DNA of 64,000 bases. It comes from G958296245 sp965262055 (GTDB lineage Bacteria; Chloroflexota; Dehalococcoidia; Lucifugimonadales; G958296245). The notes under the pieces were generated by a model that saw only the letters and a list, made by a program, of their open reading frames with translations, was not told where the DNA came from and did not search any database. Below, piece after piece: positions 34,312 to 43,725 of the stretch (positions are counted from its first letter, which is position 1; each line of letters starts with the position of its first letter). Where the stretch lies: contig CBDHEI010000001.1 of NCBI GenBank assembly GCA_965262055.1, forward strand, positions 372,001 through 436,000, in the 5' to 3' direction. A program made the translations under genes and the position numbers.

Positions 34312-34313
34312 CC

Positions 34314-35771
34314 CTACCCCACCGCGCCCTCCAGGCTGACCCGCAGAAGCTGCTGAGCCTCCATTGCGAACTCGAACGGCAGCTCCTGGAATATGTCCCG
34401 GCAGAAGCCGTTGATGATCATGTAACGCGCCTCCTCCTCGGATATGCCGCGCTGCATGCAGTAGAAGAGCTTGTCGTCGCTCACCCTGGACGTGGAGGCC
34501 TCGTGCTCCATGCGCGCCGTCGAGTTGCGCACCTCGATGTATGGCACGGTGTGGGCGCCGCACTCGTCCCCCACCAGCAGCGAGTCGCATTGGGTGAAGT
34601 TGGTTGCGTTGTCCGCCAAGGGCATGATCTGCACCAGCCCGCGGTATGTGTTGTTACCCTTTCCCGCGGAGATACCCTTGGCTACGATGGTGCTCTTGGT
34701 GTTCTTCCCGACGTGGATCATCTTCGTGCCGGTGTCGGCCTGCTGGTGGTTGTTGACCAGGGCCACCGAGTAGAACTCGCCAGTCGAGTCGTCCCCCTGC
34801 AGGATCACGCTGGGGTACTTCCAGGTGATCGCCGAACCGGTCTCTACCTGCGTCCATGAGATCTTGGACCGCCTGCCGGCCGCCTTGCCGCGCTTGGTCA
34901 CGAAGTTGTAGACCCCGCCATTGCCTTCCTTGTCGCCGGGGTACCAGTTCTGGAGGGTCGAGTACTTGATCTCGGCGTCCTCCAGGGCCACCAGCTCGAC
35001 GATAGCGGCATGGAGCTGGTGCGACTTGCGCATCGGCGCGGTGCAGCCCTCCAGGTAGCTGACGTACGAGCCCTCGTCGGCGATTATCAGCGTCCGCTCG
35101 AACTGCCCCGTCTCCTCCGCGTTGATACGGAAGTAGGTCATCAGCTCCATGGGACACCGCACGCCGGGCGGGACGTAGACGAAGGAGCCGTCGCTGAAGA
35201 CGGCCGAGTTAAGCGCGGCGTAAAAGTTATCTGTGGCTGGCACCACCGAGCCCAGGTACTTCTCCACAAGCTCCGGGTGGTGCTGCACGGCCTCGCTGAC
35301 CGAGCAGAAGATCACCCCGGAGTCCTCCAACACCTTCTGGTAGGTCGTGGCCACCGAGACGCTGTCGAAGATGGCGTCCACCGCCACGCCGGTCATCTTC
35401 TTCTGCTCCTCTATCGGGATGCCCAGCTTGTCGAACGCCTCGATCAGCTCGGGGTCCACGTCGTCGAGGCTCTCCGGCGAGTCGCCCTTCTTCACGGGCG
35501 ACGCGTAGTAGTGGAGGTCCTGGAAGTCGATGGGCGGGAACTCGACCTTGGCCCAGTTCGGCTCCCTGTCGCCCATCTTGAGCCAGCGCTGGTATGCCTT
35601 CAGCCGGAAGTCCAGCAGGAACTTGGGCTCGTTCTTCTTGGCCGAGATCATGCGGACAATCTGCTCGTCCAACCCCTTGGGAGCGATCTCGGACTCGATG
35701 TCCGTTACGAAGCCGTACCTGTAGTCGGTCTCGATCTCCGAGGTCCTCGATATCACATTTGGCGCTACCAA
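34314..35771 (-). CDS. sufB: Fe-S cluster assembly protein SufB
   Basis: The first gene of the suf operon starts at a TTG (35771) with AAGGGGG upstream. At 485 aa it has family features EGCTAPMRKSHQLHAAIVELVALEDAEIKYSTLQNWYPGD and KGISAGKGNNTYRGLVQI, and the cluster region GDECGAHTVPYIEVRN. The C-terminal helical part (EEEARYMIINGFCRDIFQELPFEFA) is shared with SufD. It is the scaffold for nascent [4Fe-4S] clusters. Confidence 0.95.
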   Translation of the reverse strand: MVAPNVISRTSEIETDYRYGFVTDIESEIAPKGLDEQIVRMISAKKNEPKFLLDFRLKAYQRWLKMGDREPNWAKVEFPPIDFQDLHYYASPVKKGDSPESLDDVDPELIEAFDKLGIPIEEQKKMTGVAVDAIFDSVSVATTYQKVLEDSGVIFCSVSEAVQHHPELVEKYLGSVVPATDNFYAALNSAVFSDGSFVYVPPGVRCPMELMTYFRINAEETGQFERTLIIADEGSYVSYLEGCTAPMRKSHQLHAAIVELVALEDAEIKYSTLQNWYPGDKEGNGGVYNFVTKRGKAAGRRSKISWTQVETGSAITWKYPSVILQGDDSTGEFYSVALVNNHQQADTGTKMIHVGKNTKSTIVAKGISAGKGNNTYRGLVQIMPLADNATNFTQCDSLLVGDECGAHTVPYIEVRNSTARMEHEASTSRVSDDKLFYCMQRGISEEEARYMIINGFCRDIFQELPFEFAMEAQQLLRVSLEGAVG

Positions 35772-35788
35772 CGACGCCCCCTTATTTC

Positions 35789-35840
35789 TTGAGTAATATG
35801 GTCAACAATCATTGTAGCCACAACCCAGCGCCCCCGTCAA
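35789..35840 (-). promoter_or_regulatory. Promoter of the suf operon with a possible Rrf2 operator
   Basis: On the minus strand TTGACG (35840-35835) is followed after 18 bp by TACAAT (35816-35811). Between the -10 box and the ribosome site lies TTGACCATATTACTCAA (35805-35789), an inverted repeat TTGA-N9-TCAA placed where a repressor would block initiation. Binding by the operon's Rrf2 protein is inferred. The stretch from 35841 to 36046 holds no gene that I can see. Confidence 0.5.
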
Positions 35841-36046
35841 ACGAATCGCAAGCCCGCAAGCCAACCCGGTAAGGCCCGCCACCATGACCAAGGAAACAGT
35901 CTGTCACGCCGTCCGTCCCAATCAGGTGGGGAATCTGGGAGATGCACCGACGCGGAAGGGGACACTCAGGGACCCAGGTCGGCGCCGTGAACACCACCCC
36001 GTCCCTTGTCCGACAGCCGCCCGGTGCCGCACCGATTCATCAATGC

Positions 36047-38038
36047 CTACGGAGGCGTCGATACATCCAGCTCCGCTGTCGCCAGGGTCGTGTTGCCACG
36101 CTTGAGCACAGCCGTCACAGTCCCTCCACTACCCGTGCATAGGTGCACCGGCATCGTCCTCACAAACGACGTGTCCCCCGGCGACACCGGTATCGACTGC
36201 GCGTGGTAGTAGCACACCTGATAGTGGAGAGCTATGCCTACCCCGCCGGCAGGCTCGTCGTTTACCCTGCTCACATCGATGGTGTAGCTGTCCGAAGACT
36301 CAAGGTTCAACGCCTTTATACTCACCCAGAAGACCTCCCCCACCTCCATCTCGAGGCTGTCCAACACGGTCGAGTCAAGGGTGTCCAGGAACAATACCAC
36401 CGGTCTGTCGGTCGGTATCGCAGTGGGCGCCGGTGTGGGCGTGGGTGTAGCTGTGGGTGTGGGGGTTGGCGTGGCGGTGGGGGTGGGCGTGGGCGTGGGG
36501 GCATCGTGCCTGCGGACGCGCAGCATCAGCTTGTCCCCCGCGCTCCAGGGCTGGGTGGGCGCCGTCCAGGTCAGCGTGCCGCCGTCCTCGGCAACGTCGG
36601 CGACGACCAGCGACAGCGTGGTGGTGCCGTCCAGGCCAATGAAGTCGAGGGCCTGCCCGGTCACGTCGATGTCCAGGTCTGCCGTGACCCGGCCCGCCTG
36701 CCATGAGATCGTGCCCACAGTCGTCGTGCCGGTGATCGATGTGTTGGAAGCGTACGAGTCGAAGAACGACTCGGCCAGCGTGCCGTCAGGTGCGCTGACC
36801 GTGAAGACGTACTCCTCCCTGTCCCGCAAGGAATCGGAGAAATAGCCGCACGGCTTGTAGATTGGGTGACGCACGTGGTAGAAGAGACGGTACTCTGCGG
36901 CGGGCAGGGGCCGGACGATCGTGATGATCCCCAGGTAGGCGTAGCCGAACAGCTGGGCGTCCGGCCCCGTGTACCAGACATCCGGGGGCTCGTAGTTTGG
37001 GGGCGGGGCGGTCGGGCGGTCGCGCCGGTTAGTGCCTTGGGCGTACATCCCTGTGCCGGCGGGCTGGCCAGACCCCATCCGGCGGTCATACCGAAGGCTC
37101 TCCTGCCACTCACCGCGCTCCTTGCGCTCCCCGATTTCGCGCTCCCTCCGGTAGGCCCCGTAGACGCAAGCCCGGGCCTGTTCGTCTCCACCGCTTTCAG
37201 TTATCCAGCGCTCAATCTCCGCGATCCGGTTGGAGACATCATCCGCCGAGGCCGTGGGGACCTGGACCACAGACACCGTGCCTCCGGCGGCGGACCTGGT
37301 GACTCCACGGACGTCGCGGCCTGACACGGATGCGACATCGAACGGGTCGTCCAGGAAGAATCTCTGCTGACCGGAGCTGGCCGCCGTTATAGTGCTACCC
37401 GCCGACCTAGCCGCCGTGCTAGTCGCCACAGCGGGCAACCACGCCTTGAAGTAATCGTCGGATACCGATACATTGAAGATATCGGGGGAGTCCAGATTCA
37501 GGTACCCCAGCCAGTAGTGGTCTTCCGTCGCGGACTCCCGCAGGAAGACCAGGGCTTCCCGGTCCACCCACCTGTCGTCCCAGACGGCCAACAGGGCCTG
37601 GGCCTTCTGGCGGGCCGAGTCCTGGGCCGCGTGCGTCACGCGGTCGTCGTCCCGTGGGTTGGCCGCTCCGTAAGCCACGGCCTTGATCTGGGTGCCGCCC
37701 GTGCCCTTGAGGTATTCGAGCACCGTGAAGGTGAACTCCAGGGACGCGACGTACCCCAGGGGTTCCCCAAGGCCCAGGGGCTCGTGGAAGCCCTGATCCA
37801 GAATGGCCCGGTACGTCTGGGAGTGTATTCCCACGGGCTCCGCCCGCAGGAACCGCACCCTGGCGATGACCGCCGAGGCCGCGATCTTCTCGTCCAGTGA
37901 AGGCGCACCGCCGTAAGACAACAGGGGACGATTCGGCGACACGGGGTGGTGGGTCGTAACCTCCGTCCTTATGGCCGCGAACGCCAGTACGGCCACAAGC
38001 ACCGCCACAGTCACCAGAACTGCTATTGTGAGTCGCAT
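36047..38038 (-). CDS. Large membrane-anchored protein of the tandem module, paralogue 1
   Basis: The start is the ATG of MRLTIAVLVTVAVLVAVLAFAA, an N-terminal signal-anchor. About 663 aa follow in five parts: an N-terminal domain with SLDEKIAASAVIARVRF, EFTFTVLEYLKGTGG and DREALVFLRE; a variable middle; and a beta-rich domain containing LDFIGLDGTTTLSLVVAD and PWSAGDKLMLRVRRHDA. A TPTPTPTATPTPT linker and a C-terminal beta domain with two Cys (LHYQVCYYHAQ and VHLCTGSGGTV) complete it. No known function. It ends the third module and follows a metalloprotease gene by 10 bp. Confidence 0.8.
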   Translation of the reverse strand: MRLTIAVLVTVAVLVAVLAFAAIRTEVTTHHPVSPNRPLLSYGGAPSLDEKIAASAVIARVRFLRAEPVGIHSQTYRAILDQGFHEPLGLGEPLGYVASLEFTFTVLEYLKGTGGTQIKAVAYGAANPRDDDRVTHAAQDSARQKAQALLAVWDDRWVDREALVFLRESATEDHYWLGYLNLDSPDIFNVSVSDDYFKAWLPAVATSTAARSAGSTITAASSGQQRFFLDDPFDVASVSGRDVRGVTRSAAGGTVSVVQVPTASADDVSNRIAEIERWITESGGDEQARACVYGAYRREREIGERKERGEWQESLRYDRRMGSGQPAGTGMYAQGTNRRDRPTAPPPNYEPPDVWYTGPDAQLFGYAYLGIITIVRPLPAAEYRLFYHVRHPIYKPCGYFSDSLRDREEYVFTVSAPDGTLAESFFDSYASNTSITGTTTVGTISWQAGRVTADLDIDVTGQALDFIGLDGTTTLSLVVADVAEDGGTLTWTAPTQPWSAGDKLMLRVRRHDAPTPTPTPTATPTPTPTATPTPTPAPTAIPTDRPVVLFLDTLDSTVLDSLEMEVGEVFWVSIKALNLESSDSYTIDVSRVNDEPAGGVGIALHYQVCYYHAQSIPVSPGDTSFVRTMPVHLCTGSGGTVTAVLKRGNTTLATAELDVSTPP

Positions 38039-38048
38039 GAGAAACCTC

Positions 38049-39678
38049 TCAGTGTGGCCGCCCACCGTGCTGGCGGTAGACTTGGTGAGCGTACTCGATG
38101 TCCGTGGCGGGTATGCCGCCGTTGGGCAGTGGCTTCCTGTAACCCATCAGGTAGTGGTACTTGAGCGACGGAAACGCGTACAGGTCGTCCAACATTAGGG
38201 TATGACCCCACTCGTGGAGTGCGGTCCGGTAAAACCAGAGATACTTCTTCCAGGGGTTGTGGTCGACTTCTTCCAGATGCCGGTCTTCGTCAAGTGTCCA
38301 TAGCCCCCGGACCGGCAGCCCCAGGTAGTAGTCCATCGCGACCACCGGGGTCACGATGGTGAGGCTGGAGGCCGAGATGTGGTCCGTAAGAGGGTTGGTT
38401 AACGGCCTCGTGTTGTAGACGCACGCGACAGCGAAGGGGGGGCAACTTGTGGTAGGCGCCGTCCTGACCTGCACATTGGCCTCGTCGCGGTTGCGACCCC
38501 GGCATTCGGGGCGATTGGAAGGGATTTCGCAGAACACTATGTCCGGCCAGGAACCCGACAGGGCCCGATGCCAGGTGTAGGCGGCGGCCCGCAGCATGGG
38601 GTACACGTCTTGGAGACTCATGTCGTCGGCAAAAGAGTCTTCCGACTCCTCGTCCGGCAGAGGCTCGAAGTAGAAAAAGACCGCATGATCACGCTGGTGA
38701 AGGCCGCCGTGAGGCACCAGCTCCTGCCGCACCATTTCCAGGGTTAGCCTCGTGGTGGCATCGACGGCCTGAGGGTTGACCAACCGGGCCTCCACCACGT
38801 AATTGCCGCGGTCAAGCCCCATGCCCAATCTGCTATTGAGGGTGTTGGACTCTAGGCTGTCGTTGTTTGAACGCAGGAGGCCTCTACGCTCGAACTCGTG
38901 GTCCGCCCGGTGGAGCAAGATCTCGGTGTCCAGCCCGTGGCCCTTCAGGTCGACAATCACGTGTCCGTCTATAGGTAGGTGGAACTTGAACAGCTGGCAC
39001 GCATTCCGCCAGTCAGCCGTTACGTCCCTGGTGAGCACCAGAGGGTCCAGACTGTGTTCCAGACAATCTGGTGTGGGGGTCGCGGTGGGCGTTGCCGGCT
39101 CGGCCGTTGGCGGCACGGGCGTGTCTGTGGGCGGTGGCAGCACGGGCGTGTCTGTGGGCGGTGGCGGCACGGGCGTGTCCGTGGGCGGTGGCGGCACGGG
39201 CGTGGGCGGGACGGGCGTGGGTGGCACGGGCGTGGGTGGCACGGGCGTGGGTGGCACGGGCGTGGGTGGCACGGGCGTGGGTGGTACGGGCGTGGGCGGC
39301 ACGGGCGTGGGCGGCACCGGGCGTGGGCGGCACGGGCGTGGGCGGCACAGGCGTGGGCGCCACGGGCGTGGGCGGCACAGGCGTGGGTGGCACGGGCGTG
39401 GGCGGCACGGGCGTGGGCGGCACGGGCGTGGGCGGCACAGGCGTGGGCGGCACGGGCGTAGGCGGCACGGGCGTAGCGGTCGGGGCTGGCGTTAGGATCC
39501 AGCAGTAATGAGGGTTGTCGCAGCAATCGAGGTCATCGGGGCCGTCGCAGGGATCGTACCCGCGGCCGGATGTCGCCGGATCCGCCGCCGCGCTCTGCCG
39601 GCGGCTCCTGCGCGTTGACGTAGAGAGCGAACGTGAGACGGACGCCAGAACGAGCAGACCGACTAGCAACCTCACCAT
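38049..39678 (-). pseudogene. Secreted metzincin-like metalloprotease, paralogue 1, frameshifted
   Basis: The start region (ATG 39678) encodes a hydrophobic segment and the Cys-rich DPCDGPDDLDCCDNPHYCW. A PPTPV repeat then runs until an extra base at 39310-39325 shifts the frame. The other frame continues through PPTPV/PPPPTDTPV repeats and a PPC-like beta domain (VIVDLKGHGLDTEILLHR). The catalytic segment is ALHEWGHTLMLDDL, an HExxHxxxxxD zinc motif with Asp as probable third ligand, and the Met turn is YLMGY. As written, no full-length protein is made unless the repeat changes length. Confidence 0.75.
39190..39475. repeat. 15-bp minisatellite coding for PPTPV repeats
   Basis: Nineteen tandem units of GGCGGCACGGGCGTG (with single-base variants) fill this stretch. 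Eighteen are 15 bp; the ninth (39310-39325) is 16 bp, with an extra C giving GGCGGCACCGGGCGTG. On the minus strand each unit encodes five residues of a Pro-Thr-Pro-Val linker. The unit length is a multiple of three, so gain or loss of whole units keeps the frame, but the 16-bp unit breaks it. Confidence 0.93.
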
Positions 39679-40206
39679 ACCGGCCTCGCAATGCGAAAGG
39701 GGAAATCGGGGTCACTGGGGGCGCTTGGACGCGTTGGCCGACGCTACTTGCGGGTTACGGCAGTATCGACGCGACACAGTAATCATATCACACCGATACA
39801 AGGCCCACACACTTACACTCGCGCAGACATACAAAGACCATGAGACGACTTCCGTCGCAGAGGTGGAATGCGACCCAACTTAGCCTTCTGTAGGTTAAAC
39901 GAGCGTCTGGTAAGGCCTCGATATTCGCAGGGTTCGGGCGGCGTGTACAATGCAGCCGCTGGGACATCCACCTCCATGAGGGCTCGGAGGGCTGAAGATG
40001 GCTGAATACGATTATGACTTGGTGGTCATAGGGTAGGGTCCAGCGGACCAGCGCGCACGCCGATCAAACATGCCAGGGCCGGGTCCGGATGCTCGGTACA
40101 TCCACCCAAGGACGACAACCCTGCTCGAACGGCACGCCCGGCGACCGGCCACAAACATCTACGGAGGCGTGGATACCTCCAGGTCGGCGGTGGCCAACGT
40201 CGTATC
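39461..40206. repeat. 745-bp near-identical direct repeat, copy 1
   Basis: This block recurs at 42979-43725. It covers the 5' end of a protease gene, the intergenic region with an sthA relic, and the last codons of the next large-protein gene. I see two differences: one substitution (GAGGTCATC against GAGCTCATC near 39530/43048) and one extra A in the signal-peptide region of copy 2 (near 43151). Confidence 0.88.
39998..40060 (+). pseudogene. 5'-end relic of sthA, copy 1
   Basis: The plus strand reads ATG then AEYDYDLVVIG and a TAG, followed in the same frame by GPADQ. This is the start of an SthA-type flavoprotein (expected YDYDxxVIGSGPAG) with the Ser codon replaced by a stop. After about 20 codons the resemblance ends. 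A TACAAT box at 39946-39951 lies upstream, so the original promoter may have come along. The rest of 39679-40158 holds nothing recognisable. Confidence 0.65.
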
Positions 40207-42179
40207 CCCCTGTTTCAGCACTGCCGTCACAGTCCCCCCAGTCCCCGTGCACAGCTTGACAGCCATCGTCCTGGCATACGACGTGTTCCCAGACGACACG
40301 TCTATCGACTGAGGCGTGTATCCGCACGCCTGATAGTGGAACACGATGCCAACCCCGCCGGCAGGCTCGTCGTTCACCCGCGTCAACTCGATCGTGTAGC
40401 TGGCCGACCGCGCCAGGTTCAACGCCTGTATACTCACCCAAAAGACCTCCCCCACCGCCATCTCGAGGCTATCCAACACGCTCGCGTCAAGGCTGTCCAG
40501 GAACAGTATCACCGGTCTGTCGGTCGGTATCGCAGTGGGCGCCGGTGTGGGCGTGGGTGTAGCCGTCGGTGTGGGTGTTGGCGTGGCTGTGGGGGTGGAC
40601 GTCGGCGTGGGGGCATCGTGCCGGCGGACGCGGAGCATCAGCTTGTCGCCGGCGCTCCAGGGCTGCGTGGGCACCGTCCAAGTCAGCGTCCCGCCATCCT
40701 CCGTGGCGTCGGCGACGATCAGCGACAGCGTGGTCGTGCCGTCCAGGCCGATGAAGTCTAGGGCGTGGCCGGTGACGTCGATGGTCAGGTCCGCGGTGAC
40801 CCGCCCCGCCTGTCCTGAGCCTGCCGAAGGGGACTGCCATGAGATCGTGCCCACGGTCGTGGTGCCGGTGACCTGTCCGGCAGACAGGTCGGCGTAGGGG
40901 TCGAAGAACGACTCGTGCATCGTGTCGGCGCTCGCCGTGACCGTCAGGTTGACCGCGAAGTTCCTGCGCCACACCTCCGGGGTCACGTCACACAGCCGCT
41001 GCTCGGCGGTCAGCCACCGGAGCCACGCGTGGTAGCTCCCCGCTGGCAGGGGGCGGGTCGCGACGATCACGAACGGCCAGACGCCCGACAGCACGTCGCT
41101 GTCCGGCCCCTCCGTGAAGAAGACCTCGCCGCCCTCCGGGCCGGACGCGCGGAACTCCAGCCCCAGCGTCGAGGGCGTCTCCATCACCCGCGTCCCCGAG
41201 GGCATCCCGGAGGCCATCTCCACCTCCCTGGGGGGGCTCGTCGTCGGGGTCGTCAGGGAGTTGCTGTGCCACTCGTACTTCGTGACGACGCAGCTGCGGT
41301 ACGCCTGGGACCCATCGCCGCCAGTCAGCTCGCGCGAGATCTCCGAGACGGTGTCCCGGAGGCTCGAGAGCGTGGCGGTCGGCGCGCCGCCGACCGTGGG
41401 TGGGTCGACCGCCGACCGCCCCACGGAGCCGCCTCCCCCCGCCGACTCGTAGTCGGCGGGGTCGCGCAGCAGGAACCTCTGGGCCTGCGGCTCGAACCTC
41501 ACGCCCGTGCCCCCGGAGGGAGCGTCGGCGTCCGGCAGCCAGGCCCTCCACAGCGTCGACGCGACCGTGTAGTCCCACTCGTGCCCCTCCTCCGCCCGCA
41601 CCAGCCCCAGGAAGTGGTGGCGCTCGGCCTCATTCCACCGGAGGAACACCACGGCCTCCCTGTCGTCCCACCGGGAGTCCCGGAGGCCGAGCAGACGCCG
41701 ACCCAGCTCGGTGGCCCCCTCGACGGTGGACGAGGCGTACTCGTCGCTCGGGTTGTTGAAGCCGTAGGCGTAGGCCACGATCGTCGTGCTGGCCGTGTCC
41801 CCCCTCAGGAGCTCCAGGACGTCGAGGGTGAGGGCCAGCGCCCCGTTGTAGCCGGTGGAGGGTCCGGCGTAGACCTCCGGCATCCTGGCGGCAGCCGCCT
41901 CGACGCCACGGAGGCGCACCCTCGCCACGATGGAGGACTTCACGATCATCTCCTCCAGCGAGGCCGGGACGTCGAACGCTCGCCCCCACCAACTCTCGTA
42001 GACAACCTCCCCCGGCTCGGCCGTCGGCTCGGCGGTCGGCTCGGCGGTCGGCGGGACGGCCGTGGGGGCCGACGCGCGCGCGGGCTCCGGCACCGTGGCC
42101 GGGGGCCGGGGGCGGGGCCGTCCGAGCACGCCGCGAGCGCGAGCGCCGCGAGCGCGATGAGCGAGCGTATCCTGTGCAT
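40159..42179 (-). pseudogene. Large module protein, paralogue 2 (lipoprotein signal out of frame)
   Basis: An ATG at 42179 begins a lipoprotein signal, MHRIRSLIALAALALAACSDGP. The rest of the gene is open in another frame, joined in the G-tracts at 42101-42120 (GGGGGCCGGGGGCGGGGCCG). A one-base change there would restore about 670 aa. The body has the paralogue 1 layout: EEMIVKSSIVARVRL, REAVVFLRW, LDFIGLDGTTTLSLIVAD, a TPTPTPTA linker and the two-Cys C-terminal domain. It also has an eight-residue insertion, SPSAGSGQ. It may be a sequencing error, phase variation or decay. Confidence 0.72.
40812..40835. repeat. Short repeat inserted in frame in paralogue 2
   Basis: A 24-bp segment containing CCTGAGCCTGCCGAAGG adds SPSAGSGQ between TISWQ and AGRVTA. 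Paralogue 1 lacks it; paralogue 3 has a variant at about 44331-44354. The sequence resembles short dispersed repeats (CAGGCTCAGGACAGG-like) known from other bacterial genomes. Confidence 0.55.
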
Positions 42180-42191
42180 CGGTGCCCTCCC

Positions 42192-43197
42192 CTAGTGAGA
42201 GATGTGGTCGCGGTATACCTGTAGCAGGTAGGCCCTGTCACGGTCCGTGAGCACCCGGTTGCCCCCAGCCGTGTGCATCACCATCCCAACGTATCGCGGC
42301 ACGGGGGGGTCCCGGAGGTCGTCCAGGCCGAGGGTGTGCCCCAGTTCGTGGAGGATGACTGCGGGGAGGTAACGGAAGTAGTCCGTCCCGACTAGCTTCC
42401 CGTTGTCCGCCGCCACATCCGTCCAGGTCACGAGCCTGCCCCTCCCGTACGCGGGGTTCTCGATCCTGAAGGTGAGCGCCCCCATGTGGCCGCTGATCGG
42501 GGGCTCGCCGTACATCACGCACGCGATGGTGCGCCCGCAGCCGACGCCGCTCCGGCTCGGTGGGGTGTTGACGCTCCTTGAGCCCACCACGACCTCGATG
42601 TCGGTGACGTGCCCCTCGGAGCCGCTGCAAGACCCCGACTCGCACACCTCCACCAGACCGTTCGAGGCCGCCTCCCACTGCCCGGCCAGCCCCTCCACGA
42701 GCGCGGAGCCCGCCCAGGCGGGCAGGGCGCTAGCGCCCGCCGCCACGGTCGGGCCGGTGTACGCGACCCTGCGGTCCCCCTGGTGGTGCCCGGCGTGGGT
42801 GTACTGTGGCTCCGCCCAAATCAACAGCTGGTAGGTGCTGCCCGCGAGGGGCGCTCGGCTGATCTCCGCCACGACGGTGTACCCCCCAGGGGGGACGTTC
42901 CTGCCCAGCAGGGACTCCTCCCCGGACCCCTCCCACGTGTCGTCGTTGCTCGCCACCACGGGCGTGTCTGTGGGCGGTGGCGGCACGGGCGTAGCGGTCG
43001 GGGCTGGCGTTAGGATCCAGCAGTAATGAGGGTTGTCGCAGCAATCGAGCTCATCGGGGCCGTCGCAGGGATCGTACCCGCGGCCGGATGTCGCCGGATC
43101 CGCCGCCGCGCTCTGCCGGCGGCTCCTGCGCGTTGACGTAGAGAGCGAACGTGAAGACGGACGCCAGAACGAGCAGACCGACTAGCAACCTCACCAT
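42192..43197 (-). pseudogene. Secreted metzincin-like metalloprotease, paralogue 2, frameshifted signal and truncated
   Basis: The ATG at 43197 begins a convincing signal peptide (LLVGLLVLASVFTFALYVNAQ), but its frame stops about 20 residues later. The frame carrying DCCDNPHYCW, PTATPVPPPPTDTP and the protease is offset by one, because of one more A here than in paralogue 1. The linker jumps straight to SNDDTWEGSGEE, so the first half of the PPC-like domain is missing. The catalytic motif is ILHELGHTLGLDDL (HExxHxxGxxD), the Met turn VGMVMH. The protease body is open from 42986 to 42192. Confidence 0.72.
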
Positions 43198-43725
43198 ACC
43201 GGCCTCGCAATGCGAAAGGGGAAATCGGGGTCACTGGGGGCGCTTGGACGCGTTGGCCGACGCTACTTGCGGGTTACGGCAGTATCGACGCGACACAGTA
43301 ATCATATCACACCGATACAAGGCCCACACACTTACACTCGCGCAGACATACAAAGACCATGAGACGACTTCCGTCGCAGAGGTGGAATGCGACCCAACTT
43401 AGCCTTCTGTAGGTTAAACGAGCGTCTGGTAAGGCCTCGATATTCGCAGGGTTCGGGCGGCGTGTACAATGCAGCCGCTGGGACATCCACCTCCATGAGG
43501 GCTCGGAGGGCTGAAGATGGCTGAATACGATTATGACTTGGTGGTCATAGGGTAGGGTCCAGCGGACCAGCGCGCACGCCGATCAAACATGCCAGGGCCG
43601 GGTCCGGATGCTCGGTACATCCACCCAAGGACGACAACCCTGCTCGAACGGCACGCCCGGCGACCGGCCACAAACATCTACGGAGGCGTGGATACCTCCA
43701 GGTCGGCGGTGGCCAACGTCGTATC
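42979..43725. repeat. 745-bp near-identical direct repeat, copy 2
   Basis: Second copy of the block at 39461-40206, offset by 3518-3519 bp, which is the length of one protease plus large-protein module. It carries one additional A near 43151. Confidence 0.88.
43517..43579 (+). pseudogene. 5'-end relic of sthA, copy 2
   Basis: Identical to the relic at 39998: ATG, AEYDYDLVVIG, TAG, then GPADQ, with the same TACAAT box upstream. Its presence inside both 745-bp blocks shows the relic was captured before the duplication. Confidence 0.65.

Noticed and set aside
36400..36500. Thr-Pro repeat region on the plus strand as a Val/Gly-rich gene
   Set aside because: The frames are mirror images of the TPTP linker of the minus-strand gene.
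39310..39325. Programmed ribosomal frameshift in the protease gene
   Set aside because: No slippery heptamer or downstream structure is evident on the coding strand; an extra base in a repeat unit is the simpler reading.
39110..39480. Dense short repeats as a CRISPR array
   Set aside because: The unit is 15 bp with no spacers and encodes PPTPV; it is a minisatellite inside a gene.
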